A stretch of 64,000 nt of DNA. Origin: Botryotinia globosa (taxonomy: Eukaryota > Ascomycota > Leotiomycetes > Helotiales > Sclerotiniaceae). The stretch is taken from positions 992,001 through 1,056,000 of the forward strand of contig RCSZ01000003.1 of the NCBI GenBank assembly GCA_014898425.1, given 5' to 3'. The position numbers and the translations under genes were made by a program. This document shows positions 35,901 through 48,362 of the stretch, piece by piece. The notes beneath the pieces were generated by a model. That model had not been told where the DNA came from. It did not search any database and saw nothing but the letters and a program-made list of their open reading frames with translations. Within the stretch, counting starts at the first letter, position 1, and each line of letters starts with the position of its first letter.

Positions 35901-38173
35901 CACCCCTCAACCATGAATAATTATCAGTTGTCAGCGGCACCCTCCCTCCTTTCCCCCGATACAACGCAATGCGGTACAATGGAGAGAATATCCCTCGATG
36001 GAGGTCAACCCTAATCCTAAAATGCAAGGTTTTGGTAAAATTAATTGTAAATGGATTTCGGCTCGTAATCAACCAGCCAATCATAGGAGACAAGATGGGA
36101 AAAAACGATGTGCCGATAATGCTGGGGTTAGAAGTAATACTATCTGAGCCCTTGAATGTGGTGAGCGGACTTCTAGCCCATCCAATTTTCCATCGGTCGT
36201 GTCCTTACTATCTACGCGGAGATACATTTCTGAACGAGTGAGAATACTTCTCAAAAGAGAACAAATCAATCCGGTCGTTTGGTTCACAGGATTCCAGACC
36301 ACATTCTCTCTCGATTGCGGATATTAATGCAGGCAGACACACCGCCAAAATCTCCAATAAAACCAGGATCGCACAGTGTAATACAGCAGTTTGATAGATG
36401 TTTTGATCGGTCAGGTTAGCTGTTACCATCTGTTTGCATACTCAGAAGAGGCTTGGATTTCCGGTCTTTACCAGTTTGTCGGAATGAGATGGATGCTCAC
36501 GGGTCCGACGGGAAAGCTTAACAACCAACCAGTTTTATGCAAGATAAAACTACACAATGCACTTTCCATCTTAGCTATCGATGGCGGATATCTTACCATA
36601 AGGCTGCGTTGACGAAAAGTTCGATCGGCAGATAGTCAGCTTTTATAAGGTCAGAAATATGGATGTTCAGGTGTATGCTCCGATCGAAATGGTAATATTC
36701 GCGAAGGATCAGTGGTTCCCTCTGAGGTAACAGTAGGCATTCTGATGGCAACCCACATTAGCCAGTAATCCCGGTCATCAATCATATTGTTGATGAGATT
36801 CAGAACAAACTATAGACTGAGGTACGAGTGACTTCATGGCCCCCAGCTTTCGAATTGCGATCAACAGGCATACCATCAAACGGTGACAAGAACTTCTATT
36901 GGGAACCTTGTCGAGTCTTTTTTTTCCCTGGAGCTTTTTGGACCAAGGATGGCGGCGTGGCAACAGGCAATATTGTACAGGATGCAATTTCCAGAGCGAA
37001 TGCTGGTTGGTATATGGCACACAACAGCCCACATTCACATTCTTTGTGCCACCCCCTCCCCCACAGAACGGGTTTCGATATTCACTCAATGGCTATCTGA
37101 AGCTTGAATTATCGAGAATTCAACCCATCTTGAGCTTTCAGGATGGTGAGCTGACAGAAGTTGGCTACTAACCTTGCCACGAGAAGGGTCGATCACAATT
37201 CCTTGTTCATCTTCGTGGGATTTCCGATCTTTCGAATTTGTAAATTGTTCTCTGGCAATATGCACCCACGGCTTTCGTACTATCAACTCTTAACTATCGA
37301 TATATTTATTTGGCGATACAACAAGAATAGCAATCTCGGAATGCTTTCACGGTGCGAAAGATATTCTGTGGGAAAAGTCTCCCATTGCAGCACAAGTGGC
37401 CACATTGTTGACAGCCTCTTTACTGTAACATCACCACACCCTCAGGAAGAGAGAGATGTTTCGTAAATGCAAGTCACCTTTTTCATGCAATCCGCAGAAT
37501 CTAATTCACATCAATATCACAGAATGGCTGGATGACAGGCTATCCTTTTGGTCATAGCCGTCGTCAGCACACCCTCAATTCTCTGCAATGCCTTGCAATA
37601 TTAGAGTTTAACTGTGAAAGGGGGGATTTTGCGGTCGCCTGCTGGTCCTCTCGATTGTAACCTCGACTTAAACTAAGGTTATTTCATGATGGGGTCAACT
37701 TCTTGAAGGATTTCATGCAGGTTGCTTTCTTCGATGCAACTTTGATTTCTTCTCGGTCAAACTCGCTGACAATCACAGAAGACACTAAATGTTCAAAAGA
37801 AAGAATTTCACAAGTCAAGTTCTTAGCTCACTGTTGTGCCACAAACATTGTACAACATATTCCTTCTCTTTAATCTCGCCATGGTACGAACGGCAAATCA
37901 CTCGGATCGGAGCATTCTTTACCATTAAGGGCACAATTCTCGAAAAAATCACAATCCTCCTTCTTTTCAGAATCTCCAACCCGCCTTTCTACTACCAAAA
38001 CTGATATTGCCGCCGCCGCCAAGACCAACATTTCATAACCTTGATAGCACATCTCCACCATAATCCGCCCTAGGAATATCTCAAAATAACTTCACATTGC
38101 AACATGGTCCATCCTTCAGAAGAGTAATAAGTCCAAGCTTTTGTCAACCCCACTCCACACCATCTTCCCCAGA

Positions 38174-38272
38174 AACAACAACACAACAACACAACAACAC
38201 AACAACACAACAACACAACAACACAACAACACAACAACACAACAACACAACAACACAACAACACAACAACAC
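38174..38272. repeat. Octanucleotide minisatellite, unit ACAACAAC, about 12 copies
   Basis: A nearly perfect 8-bp tandem array. Because 8 is not a multiple of 3, all three forward frames read the same Thr/Gln/His/Asn cycle and all reverse frames the same Val/Leu/Cys cycle, so it is open in all six frames; the open frames that cross it are artefacts of this. Confidence 0.9.
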
Positions 38273-41200
38273 GGTTCTTCTGCTTACAGAATGAATCCTT
38301 CGAGGCAGAAATTAAAGCAAGCGCTTTACTTTGGAAACCGGTCCACCTTTTACGAATATTATTTCTTGTTGCGCTTTCTTTATCTGTAGTTCTATAATAT
38401 CTTGGTCGACTCACATTGCACTGTGGAGATGTCTTGGGATTCACTGAAGGAATGACATTTTGTGCCGTCTTTGAAGGATTATGGTGAGATTGTGATACGT
38501 TTTTACATGTTTGCGCGAGTTGTTTCAATGAGGACTCTTTAGGTATCGTAATGACAGTGAAGGCAGTATCCAAGTGAGAACCACTCGCCTAGAGGTAGGT
38601 AGGTAGGTCATCGAGCCCATCAGCTCGAATGACAGCCATCATGAGACGGAAACCTTCATATTTGACATTCAACTCGTACATCTAATTGGGAGAGATAGGG
38701 TGATAATCTATGCCCCTGTTTCTCCTCCTGGTTTCTAAGAGGTGGTTTCTAAGAGGCGGAGAAAATGGATTGCCAATATGACATTGATTGGGAGGTTTAC
38801 TGAATCAAACTTTGCCTCGAACTTTCCCTCAATTACCGTTTTTGATAGATAATGTGCTCCTCTTCGCAATCCAGTTTCATCAATAAACTCTCACATATGG
38901 TACCTCTTCATATCGCTACCACTAAAGAAGGCATCTGGCCTGTCACAATTTTGACCATTGACGGTTTCACCAAAGCATAGTACATGAATAGCTAGCCGCA
39001 ATATTGCCTAGAATATTTGTATCTCTATGCCATCACCCATCACACTGTAATCACTCCCTCAATATTACATCACTGAGCTTATCCCCTCAGTCTCCGCAAT
39101 TACCATAAATGCATGAATACATGATCTCGTTGACCTAACACCGAGAACACGTGGTCAAGACACTATATTCTGAACCCACCATCATCCATAAGACCGTAAA
39201 TTAACAAATCGCCGCTCTCTTCGAATGCATCCCATTCCCTTCCCCTCACTTCACATCGCCTTACCCGCATCATCCACGTACCTCATACATCATGATACAT
39301 ATCCATCTACCAATCCATCATCCGTTATCCGCTGCAAGCCCACAAGCCTACAAGCGCAATCTTTGCATAGGGCTAGAGAGCAGTCCATGCATGCACACGG
39401 CAAACTAGCCATCTGCATCTCACTCTCACATGTTTTTTCCTTCAACAATATTGCACGCAATTCACCCGTTATGATATCGAACATTCAATTTCGAAAAGGT
39501 AAGCTGACAACGTCACCTTACCCAATTCACCCTAGCCATAATTTGGGGGCCAAAGACAGCAAGGCAAAGCAAGCTAAATTCTCACCCATATATGCAGGCA
39601 AAACCAAAACGAAAGAGAACAAAGCCCCCTGAATATCAGTCCAGATATCTAAGCATAGGTATCGGCGGTGCCGAGCCTTCTGAGTGAGAGCTAGGAAATA
39701 AACATTCTGAGATTGGGCGAGATACTGTATGCAATGGCGCCGAACGAGACATGTGGCGTCGTTCCGAAGAAATGGTAAGAATTCAGATTCGCTGGGATCC
39801 CTAGGGACCCGGTCAAATGTATGGTGACAAAATTCGGGGCTAGGAAATACGCGCATGTGAGTGGTGGGCTGTGTACGATGTACGATTGCGAAGGGGAGAG
39901 CGAGATACGGGAGAGATTATATTTGGAATTGTCGGGCTGGAATACAGATGCTATTAAGGGTAGGGTTGTATTGGCGGGGCTGTGGATTTTGGAGATCGTG
40001 AATACTTGTACTCGGTCTTGAAATATTGGGAAGCTGGAACAAACACGTGAGCTTGGATTTGTTTGTGGGGTTGCTGCATGATGAAGGTGGTTTGCATTTT
40101 GAGGAATTTCTTTTGATAATGAAATGGATGATCTTGGTATTCATGACCACTCTATTCACTTCTTGTTTTGTTTTTGTCGTTGATGACCACAATATCGTGT
40201 AGATCTCTGCTCCGAATATCTAACTAGATTTCTAGGAGTAGGAAAGGGCAAATCATGATCTTACCTTGCAGATGAACCTGTCGAAATTGGCTGTAGTTCA
40301 GTCAATCAACTGGTCTGAAATCGGAGGCCCAAAGTTGCAGATTGATGAGCTACTAATGATCAAGAAAAATGAATCCGCCACCTCAATATCGCATTCTGCA
40401 TATGAAATGACCTACCTTGCATGGCTCTAGCAATCAGAAATCTCTCGAGTGACCGAGTATTTCTCATAATTCATAATATAATATGCATTTTCGTCACGAG
40501 TAGATGCATCCGAGTGGTTGCAGGCACTCATTGCAATGGAGAAGCCAATAATGAAACTATGTGTTTATAAACCATTGCATCTCGCACAGCGTAAGCTGTG
40601 ACTTAAGCATATGAAGTCTTCGGCTTGAATGATACGAAAAATTCGGTTCTTCAATCCCTTCACTTGCTATAATATTCCATCAAAGTAGATCTTCAAAAGC
40701 CAATATTTCAAACTGATCATTCAAGCCCGCTCGCAGATTAATTCAATTCACTCTCAGCACATCCAAATTCCCAGATCTGGAACTATCGGCTATCCATGTG
40801 AAAGTAGGTATTGTGTTGGCCGAACAAAGCTTGAAGACTTCATTTCATGTGTGTCTGGGTATCATAGATTACTATACCTCGATGACTATCTAATCAGAAC
40901 TGACTGCGTTTCACCTATAAAGTCATTTGAAACGATGGTCTCCAAGCTGTTTCAAGAGATATATAAATCAGAGATATAATCAAGATGCTCGCCGTCCGCG
41001 GTAATTGAGTTTTCATCATGGCCAATACACCTAGCAAAAACATATGTTTCTTGAAGTATGAAACCAACGACACAGTCAACGGGTCTAAGTTTCCAACGAA
41101 TTAAACTCAAAAAACCACAGCTTATAGATCCTGCTAAGAAGTAGGAAATGAAGTCATTCTCCTCAAAATACCAGCATTGCTACGGCACAACACGACGTTT

Positions 41201-42339
41201 GAACAAAAAAGTAGGGAATTCCAACGAAACCTCCAAGCAAAATAGTTACTCAGCCGTGCGCTACTCAATCTTTGATAGTCGGCATTTTCTCCTGCTAGAT
41301 CTATGGATCGAGGAAGCGGCCCGGCAGAATCGCAGAACCGTTCGCTTTAGAAACGACGGATCAAAAGCATCTTTGTCCAACCACTCTCCGAAGGACAGGA
41401 TCTCAAGCATACCGCGTAGATTTTCCTACAATGAGTCAAGTAAGGCCATTTAAGACAAATCCACACTCGCAAACAAAATCCAAACGCTGAGAAATAGCCA
41501 TCCCCGAAACAAATTCCTCGCCTGCATATATCAACTCATAGCTTCCACCCACACTCTACATCCCTCCCATCACAGGAAATCATCAAACCCCGAATCATAT
41601 CTTCACACTCTCCCACATCTCCACATCTTCACAACAACCCGAAACAATCCCAACAATACGCACAAAACCAGTTTCCGATGAAACATTAGAAACTCCTCGT
41701 CATCATCTAGATAACCATCTAACCAAAAAAACTCCACAATCCGTCGCATCCTCAAATAGACACTCCTCCCTCCATTAACGAACGATCATTTTACCAACGA
41801 TGTTGATCCCCACAGGCTTTGTGAGTAATCGAATACAGCGCATCGATAATGAAGTAGTGAATTCCTCTTACAATATCTCGATGCGATTTCTTCTCGATAT
41901 ACTCAATAGATACCTACATAGCTAGAGCAAGTTCTCGAAAGATGTTAACTCCATGTACTTTTCTCCTAGCCTGTGACACTAAGTATATCGCACACTTAAA
42001 GACTCCTCAGCAGAACTTGAGGAGAAGGAATGAATAGATAAATGAACATGCTATACCCTCAAGCGCAATATGTCCGAGCGAATGCAAAAGAGTTCTCCTT
42101 GATACCAAACAGCTCTTCCGCATTCTTAATCTCTCACCCCGTATAAATTTCTTTTCCCCCAATCCGGGCCGTAATACACATTCCCTTCCCGTTGAGCCGG
42201 CTTTATCATAACCAGCGCGGAGAATATGAAGCACAGCATGATTCCGATAGAAACAGCAACCGCAACAGCAAGAATCTAAAATCCCCTATATAATCCTATA
42301 ATATTTCAAATTCCTCCTCAAGCACAGCATCCAATACCC

Positions 42340-42385
42340 TATCTTCCCCCTATCTTCCCCCTATCTTCCCCCTATCTTCCCCATC
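42340..42385. repeat. Short tandem repeat, unit CTATCTTCCCCC
   Basis: About four copies of a 12-bp pyrimidine unit, followed within 50 bp by a run of about 13 C. Part of a long pyrimidine-rich tract. Confidence 0.8.
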
Positions 42386-43912
42386 CAATTTATCCTCTCC
42401 CTCCCACCCTCACACTACAACAAACTCCCCCCCCCCCCCAAACCACCCAATTTCCAACCCAAAAACAAAAACAATCAAGCCACCTCAAACCCCACATCCC
42501 CACATCCCCAAATCCCCAAATCCTTCCCATCATTCTCTACCTGTCTACCTATCTACCCACCCCTACAAAACCCAAACCCCAGAAACCCCAGAAATCCAGA
42601 AATCCAGAAACCAAATCCACCCCAACCAGACAATAACCCCCAGATGAAAGTTTACATATCATCTGAATCTAATGCTTACAAATCACCACAAGAAATACAA
42701 CCAAGCAAGCAAGCAACCGAGATTTCTCATTCTATACTCTCATCATGTATTTCCCAGCCATCTAATGCTAATGCGCGCAACGCGAGCGGAGACTTTCGAA
42801 TTTTCAGACCATCCATCACCTTTAGACGTGAAATGTGCACATGTGGCAACTACATCTTCTGATCGAGTGGAGTATTCGCGAATGGTCCATTTCATCCACT
42901 GCTAGTTAACTATTTTATAGGCCCGACATAGATAGCGCATCTACATTTCTTAAATCATAGGAGGCTAGACAATACAAGACCACAACAGTACGTGCATCGC
43001 TAAAATCACATCGTCACTACCTACAACTACTCTGATGACTTTTATTCAATTGCTATCTACGACCTACGATGCGATAATAACAATCAACTAATTATCAGCT
43101 ATCAATCAGCCAACTAATGGCCGTAGACGTTTAAAATCTCCGCGATTGGACCCCCGAAATCGCTAACTTCATTTCATTTCACCGAAGCAAATTATCCATT
43201 ATCATCCAACCGTGAACCCGCTTGGGGTATACCACAACCTAATAGCTTGCACACCCAAGCTAACCCCCAAATTCCAATAACACCATTGCCATCCATCCAC
43301 TCACTCACCCACCCGGAAGAAAGACAATGGCAAGTTATACATCGCCTATCCGACTGCCGAAGGAAATCTTTCTCCAATCACCACTCTGTCCAACAACTCC
43401 GCTCAAAGGGAATATATAATCATCAAAGAAATTACTTCAACCTATTAATCTTGTCATACTAGTGATGCCACACGAGCATAGGAAGACTAAGCTATAATCG
43501 AGGTATAAAAAAGCAATGCAACCAGGCATAATTAGGAAAGACTTCAGAGACGCATGTACTGAAATGTGCCAAGTCGGTTAAAAAGGAAAGAACTATCAAA
43601 AGGGGTATTTTATCCACCGTCGAATGCGCCATTAGAAGAGTCGTGAACTTCGTAAAAATTGAAAATGGAAGACAGAATGAGAACAGAAGCAGGCGGTTGA
43701 GAGTAAAAATAAGTTGAACTCGGAATCAAGAAACGAGAATGGGGCGGTTAGTAACAAAAGTGTTAAAGTGCGCGGCCTTGGAAATAATCATTCCCATCGA
43801 TTGTTTCTCGAGGCTGAATTCCCAGAGTGAAAAGATCATGGAAAAAAGCCTTGGATAGGTAAAAATGGGTCTAGTGCGCAAGTTAGCTTGGCAACTGAAA
43901 GCTCTCTGGCTT

Positions 43913-46360
43913 TCAAGCTAGAAATCCGCTGGCCTCAAGACCTTGAAGTGCCTGTCGATTGTAGGGAAAATCCATTCCTAAATCCATTCCTCCATTGAAA
44001 AACCAGGAGTGCGAATCGAATCCCCCGTCAAAGTTCGGTTCGCCATAACCAAAAAGTCCGCCGAGCGTCTGATCGACGCCGAGAATGGTATCGTTCGGGT
44101 TGCCCGCGCTAACTGCAGCGAGGAGTTGATTCTGCATTTGCTGATTCGGAGGGATAAGAGTACTGTCTAAGTGAGTAGAAGAGGCAGACGATTCGTTGGA
44201 ACTATCGAGGTTGGTCGGATTTTGGATCGCTGCTGTATTGAGTCCTTAGTTGGAGATCTTTTACGAACTAAAATCATGCAGAACAATTTTTCAAAGATTA
44301 CTGACCTTCAATACTTCTGCCTTGGCTTTGGAACTCCTCTCGCCATCTCCAGATTGAATCATATACCAAGCTCATGCTCATCCTGCATCTGAGTTTCAAT
44401 TGCAAGCTATCATCTATGTCACCAAAGCCCGAACCTAGTTCATTGCCATTATTTAGTTGTGCTATCTGGCGCTGTTCAACTCGAGCTCCATTGTACATCT
44501 GAGCCATGAGTTCCGCAAGTCTCAGAGGTAAGTCCCCTGGTACAATGCTCATGGATCTGATAGCGTCAATTGCACGATGAAACAATTGACGTCCGCGATC
44601 GAAATCCATGAACTTGGCAAAGAAAGAACTGAGTAGCTTTAGTAATGAAAAGGAAGCAGCGATGATCAGTTGGGAGATATAGCCTGTAGCAAATCGAAGA
44701 ATACCCCCATTCATGCTCCCGGATGGTGGATTTTCAAGTTCGAAGACAACATCCAAAAACTCGTATGTAGCCCGCCATAATCCCATCAAGTCATCCAAGT
44801 ACCCAGATGTGGTACTTGAATCAAAGAACCCCGAAAGGCGAAGATGCAGCCCAGCCGCACGATAGTAAAGTTTAATCATTGGCGATGAATTCTGCTGAGA
44901 TAAAATTGTTTTCTCCATCTTTTCATACTCGTAACGGAATATCCTAGTCAATTGACGCCTGGCATCATCACCAGCAACACCCTTTGGATCTTTAGCATTG
45001 CTATACATTTCTTTCGAGACTTTATCGCAGAACCTCTCGATATCGAGACGAGCTTGAAGCTCTGGCGAGAGTGTAAAAGGTCCCTCTTCGCCTGGCTGTA
45101 CAGGAGCAAGTGTCCAATCGTATAATGTTGACGCTGGCTGACCGTACCCAGTCGCTATACTTTGCGCTACAATATTGCAGACCGCCCACGTCACAACTCT
45201 ATCATGTAACTGCTCCCTGTTCAAATCAACAGATACTCGAGAGAAATCTTGAGTGTTATTCGGCCTATGGAGCCCAATGCCAGTTGCAGCTTTCATCATT
45301 ACACCGCACAGAATATGGGTGATGTCTGCTGCCGTTGAAGCTACAGGCATTGGCCAAGTACACAACAGAATTAATGCTTTGACAAAATGATAATTGTTAG
45401 GCACGTCGGCGATTTTTGACCACATCATTTTCGTAACAGGTTGACGAAGATTAGACAATAACTCTGGGTCCACAGTATATCGACGTGCTGCGATGGTAAC
45501 GATGACCCAGAAAAGAAGGGGCTCTTGTTGGTAATATTGATCGGGGGTCTGTTGTGTGCTAAGAAATGGTAGATATGGGTGATAAAATTGAAAGAAATCG
45601 GCGAACAGATGGTCAATGGCATCCTGCGTTAGTCCCACGTTCTCGATTTGTCGCGCATATTGTGGTACTTTGTAAGAACCTCCCTGCTTGAGATGTAGTA
45701 GGGATGACACGGCTTCATCTGATCCTCCTCCTATGTATGATTGGTTTCTCGAATGTTGATAAACACTACTATTCGTGACCGGGGATCCGAGTTCTTCATC
45801 ATCGTAAACGAACCCTTGATGTCGAGCGCGAGCTATTAATTGTTCTTGACGAGCTATTAACTGCTCATATCTTTCCATTTGCTTCTCCATCTCCGCATGT
45901 TTGGTTCGTTTTCCCACTCTTTTGAAGTTATGCTCAATCTTACATTCGAGCTTTAATCGCTGACATCGACCGCAAGTGCTGTAAGGATTTTGAACAACAT
46001 CACATCGAAGCTGTAATTACTGAACATTAGCAATTGAAGAACCCTTTGGCTAGGATTTGAATAGGACCGCTTTCGCATGATTGCATTGCATTGGGAGTGT
46101 CTTCAGCCAATTCGAAAGTAATGACTCACTTTCTGTTGACGGCATTCATTGCAAGCTCTCTTTACAGCTGGTTGTCGCTTCCTCTCTGCATCTTCATCAT
46201 CTTGTTCATTTCCAGTCTGTTCATTTCCAGTTCCAGGACTACTCTCAAAACCTGCACCACTTCTCTTGCGTTTGTTGAAGCCTTCTCCTGTACTTGGCCG
46301 CGCGCCTATGGTTGGGCTGGAAGCGGGTGCCCCGCCTACAATCCCATGTGAAGGCTCCAT
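43913..46360 (-). CDS. Zn2Cys6 transcription factor, LEU3/WAR1-like
   Basis: Nuclear regulator. Exons 46360-46130, 46010-44306 and 44244-43913 give 755 aa. The binuclear cluster spans the first intron: Cys at about residues 70, 73, 80, 90, 93 and 100 (RACNECRQQK|LRCDVVQNPYSTCGRCQRLKLEC), followed by the conserved linker KIEHNFKRVGKRTKHAEMEK and a short coiled coil. This cluster and linker wording is shared by the Leu3 (branched-chain amino-acid) and War1 (weak-acid stress) groups. A large fungal-specific middle homology region follows, with TIAARRYTVDPELL and GIGLHRPNNT. The C-terminal exon is Gly/Asp/Phe-rich and acidic, a likely activation domain. Introns 46011-46129 and 44245-44305. Intact. 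Which of the two groups it belongs to needs a tree. Confidence 0.9.
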
Positions 46361-47440
46361 GCGCGATAATCCTGTATCGGCTGGTTGAGCCGCGATTCTT
46401 ACTTAGGACGAAGGGAAGCTGTAAAGGATGGCTATCGGCACCTCTGCGTTGTGCAATCAAATGGGTCAATGGCTGTCCGGTGTCGCTCTTCTAAACAATT
46501 GAGGCCGATTACGGATGGTGGGGGGTTGTTAAAGCTAAATTAAAAGGAAAGACAATTGTCCACAGTTGTTGCAGGAAGAGATTTACTTATCGGTGATACT
46601 TAGGTAAGAGTCATGGCTTTTTGTGGTTTTTTTTTCCCTCTCCGCTAACCGATAAACTTTTAGTATAAGAGATCAGATGACAGTACCAAGATAAATTATA
46701 CGACGATATATAGGCGTAATTTCTATAAGTAAGTAGATAACCAGGTAGATGTACTTTGTAAAATCACAATTAAATCTTGAATAATTCAATTACATGGCCA
46801 TACTTGTACCTATGTGGATACAGGTAAGTAGTCATGAAATCCTCATCTATGGCATATCAAATGCACTCTCGGTTCATGTATCAATACATCTGAATATGAC
46901 GATCCGCTTGGCCACTGCTGTGAAGGCTTCTTCGCTTCTTCGCTTCGCTTTAAGATCTAAAATCTTTCATCAAATTGAAATTCCTTCTCCTATTCTAGAG
47001 CGAAGCGAAGAAGCCTCCACGGCAGTGGCCAAGCGGAGCGTCATGTTGATCTATAGAAGTTCTGCACACAAGCAAATTTCTCTAGGTGAAAGCCTTGTTA
47101 TTCATCAACTAGGTATATACTGGTAGATGTCCATGAATCGGTTCTATAACATACCTACTCTACCTAGTAGAAGTCAACTTTTTTCTACAGGGTAAATGAG
47201 TTGAGACAAGTACATCAAGACCAATATTAGGAGCATCCATTGATTCAACCCATCATGAAATCGTGATCTTCTATCGACATATGACATTCAAAATTAAAAC
47301 ATCATCTCTATTGACATCTAGCCATATTATACCACCTAATTAAACCCCTCTGGAACCCAAGGTATCGTTTGAAGAAACTAAATCCACGCTAGTAAAAATA
47401 TATCCAAATAAAAGAAATCCAACATGTGCGACCAGAATAT
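46361..47440. other. Intergenic with a foldback repeat
   Basis: Upstream of the Zn2Cys6 gene and downstream of the Smr-domain gene. No gene seen. The foldback at 46896-47044 is the main structure. Confidence 0.5.
46896..47044. repeat. 149-bp foldback (MITE-like) element
   Basis: Left arm from ATGACG.. through CCGCTTGGCCACTGC to GGCTTCTTCGCTTC; the right arm is its reverse complement ending CGTCAT. Arms are about 45 bp with a handful of mismatches around an AT-rich centre. The arms carry a small internal repeat (CTTCTTCG). Target duplication not resolved. Non-coding. Confidence 0.7.
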
Positions 47441-48362
47441 TCACATAACCGCGCAGCAAGCTTTTTCTGCCTTCCGTAATATTCTTGGGAGAAATTTCCT
47501 TGCCAATTTCTCCAATTCGTCGTTGTTGTCGTTGTTGTTTTGTTGTTCTTGCTGCTGCTGTTGATGTTGTTGTTGTTGACCGCCTTGCTGGTATCCTCCT
47601 TGTTGATATCCACTCTGTTGCGGTTGTTGATATCCTTGCTGAGGTTGCTGGTAAGAGGGTTGTTGGTGTCCAGAATGTTGCTGGCCACCATGATGTTGCT
47701 GTCCCCCATGACTTCCTCCGCTGGGTGGTATAACTGCAGCACCGCCTTGCAGGTTGATATACATCCTTCCCGCGTTCTCTTCAGTCGCATATTGCAAACC
47801 CAATTCCCTACAAATCTCTTCCACTTTCGGCTTGATCTTTTGAACATGATCCTTGCTGTGATTTCCCTTTCCGACAATAACATGTAAATGAGTTTGTCCC
47901 TGTTGTCGTGCATATCTTATTCTTTCCTCCACAATGCGCTCTGCTTCCTCAACATACTGTCCATGCAAATCGATTTCATCGTCTCCGACTCTGCCTTGGG
48001 CATTGTTCTCTCGAAATATGTAGTCTGATGCTTGTTTATTGTATGCATCCATTTGCGCCGCGTGTTTCTTTCCTTCGACACTTAAATCGTGGGCTCTGGC
48101 ACCGTCGCCGGATGTGTAAGCTTGACGCGATTGATCAAAACATTGAGATCGTTTGGCAGCTTCTTTGTGAGCGAGGTCGCGCAGTCGGTCATATTCAGCT
48201 TCAGCATCATTCGAAGAGGAATGGTTAAAGGCTGTTGATTGAGTGAGTATGGTACTACAAACTAAACGCAGAAAGATCAAGAACTTCGAGAAGCAATCGG
48301 TCTGGACGGATATGTATCTAACCTTTAGGGCCCATTGACTTCATAGCGTAGGAAGAAGACAT
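47441..48362 (-). CDS. Smr-domain protein with DUF1771 and Gln-rich tail
   Basis: Exons 48362-48323 and 48231-47441 give 276 aa starting MSSSYAMKSMGPK. DUF1771 comes first, at about residues 22-85 (AEAEYDRLRDLAHKEAAKRS .. AYNKQASDYIF), then a Smr (small MutS-related) domain at about 90-170 with the signature DLHG and HVIVGKGNHS. Smr domains of eukaryotes, such as yeast Cue2, are endonuclease-type domains that cut mRNA on stalled ribosomes; whether this one cuts is inference. The C-terminal third is Gln/His/Gly-rich with repeated YQQ units, ending in a short basic helix and CCAVM, which looks like a C-terminal prenylation (CaaX) box: Cys-Ala-Val-Met. The 91-nt intron is well supported because the long frame without it has a poor N-terminus. 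Confidence 0.9.

Larger units (their letters stand above)
32990..43912. other. 10.9-kb gene-free region of normal composition
   Basis: No protein gene can be supported. Open frames are short and scattered on all frames, including 33703-33939, 35532-35759, 36778-37171, 37789-38004, 39225-39632 and 41148-41453, and none shows steady coding composition, a family motif or convincing splicing. The DNA is not AT-rich and not obviously repetitive apart from short tandem repeats at 38174-38272, about 38590 (AGGT repeats), 42340-42385 and a C run at about 42427-42439. The stretch at about 41450-42650 is strongly pyrimidine/CA-rich on the plus strand. It lies upstream of the Myb-like gene and downstream of the Zn2Cys6 gene, so it could hold a very large promoter, long untranslated exons or non-coding transcripts. 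Confidence 0.6.

Noticed and set aside
36778..37171. Overlapping frames on both strands in the gene-free region
   Set aside because: Neither shows a family motif or steady coding bias, and they exclude each other.
38070..38573. A 167-aa minus-strand frame with a Val-Leu-Cys repeat
   Set aside because: It is produced by the octanucleotide repeat, which is open in all six frames; flanks do not look coding.
47485..47887. Hydrophobic plus-strand frames opposite the Smr gene
   Set aside because: They are the antisense of the Gln-rich tail, which reads as Leu/Val.
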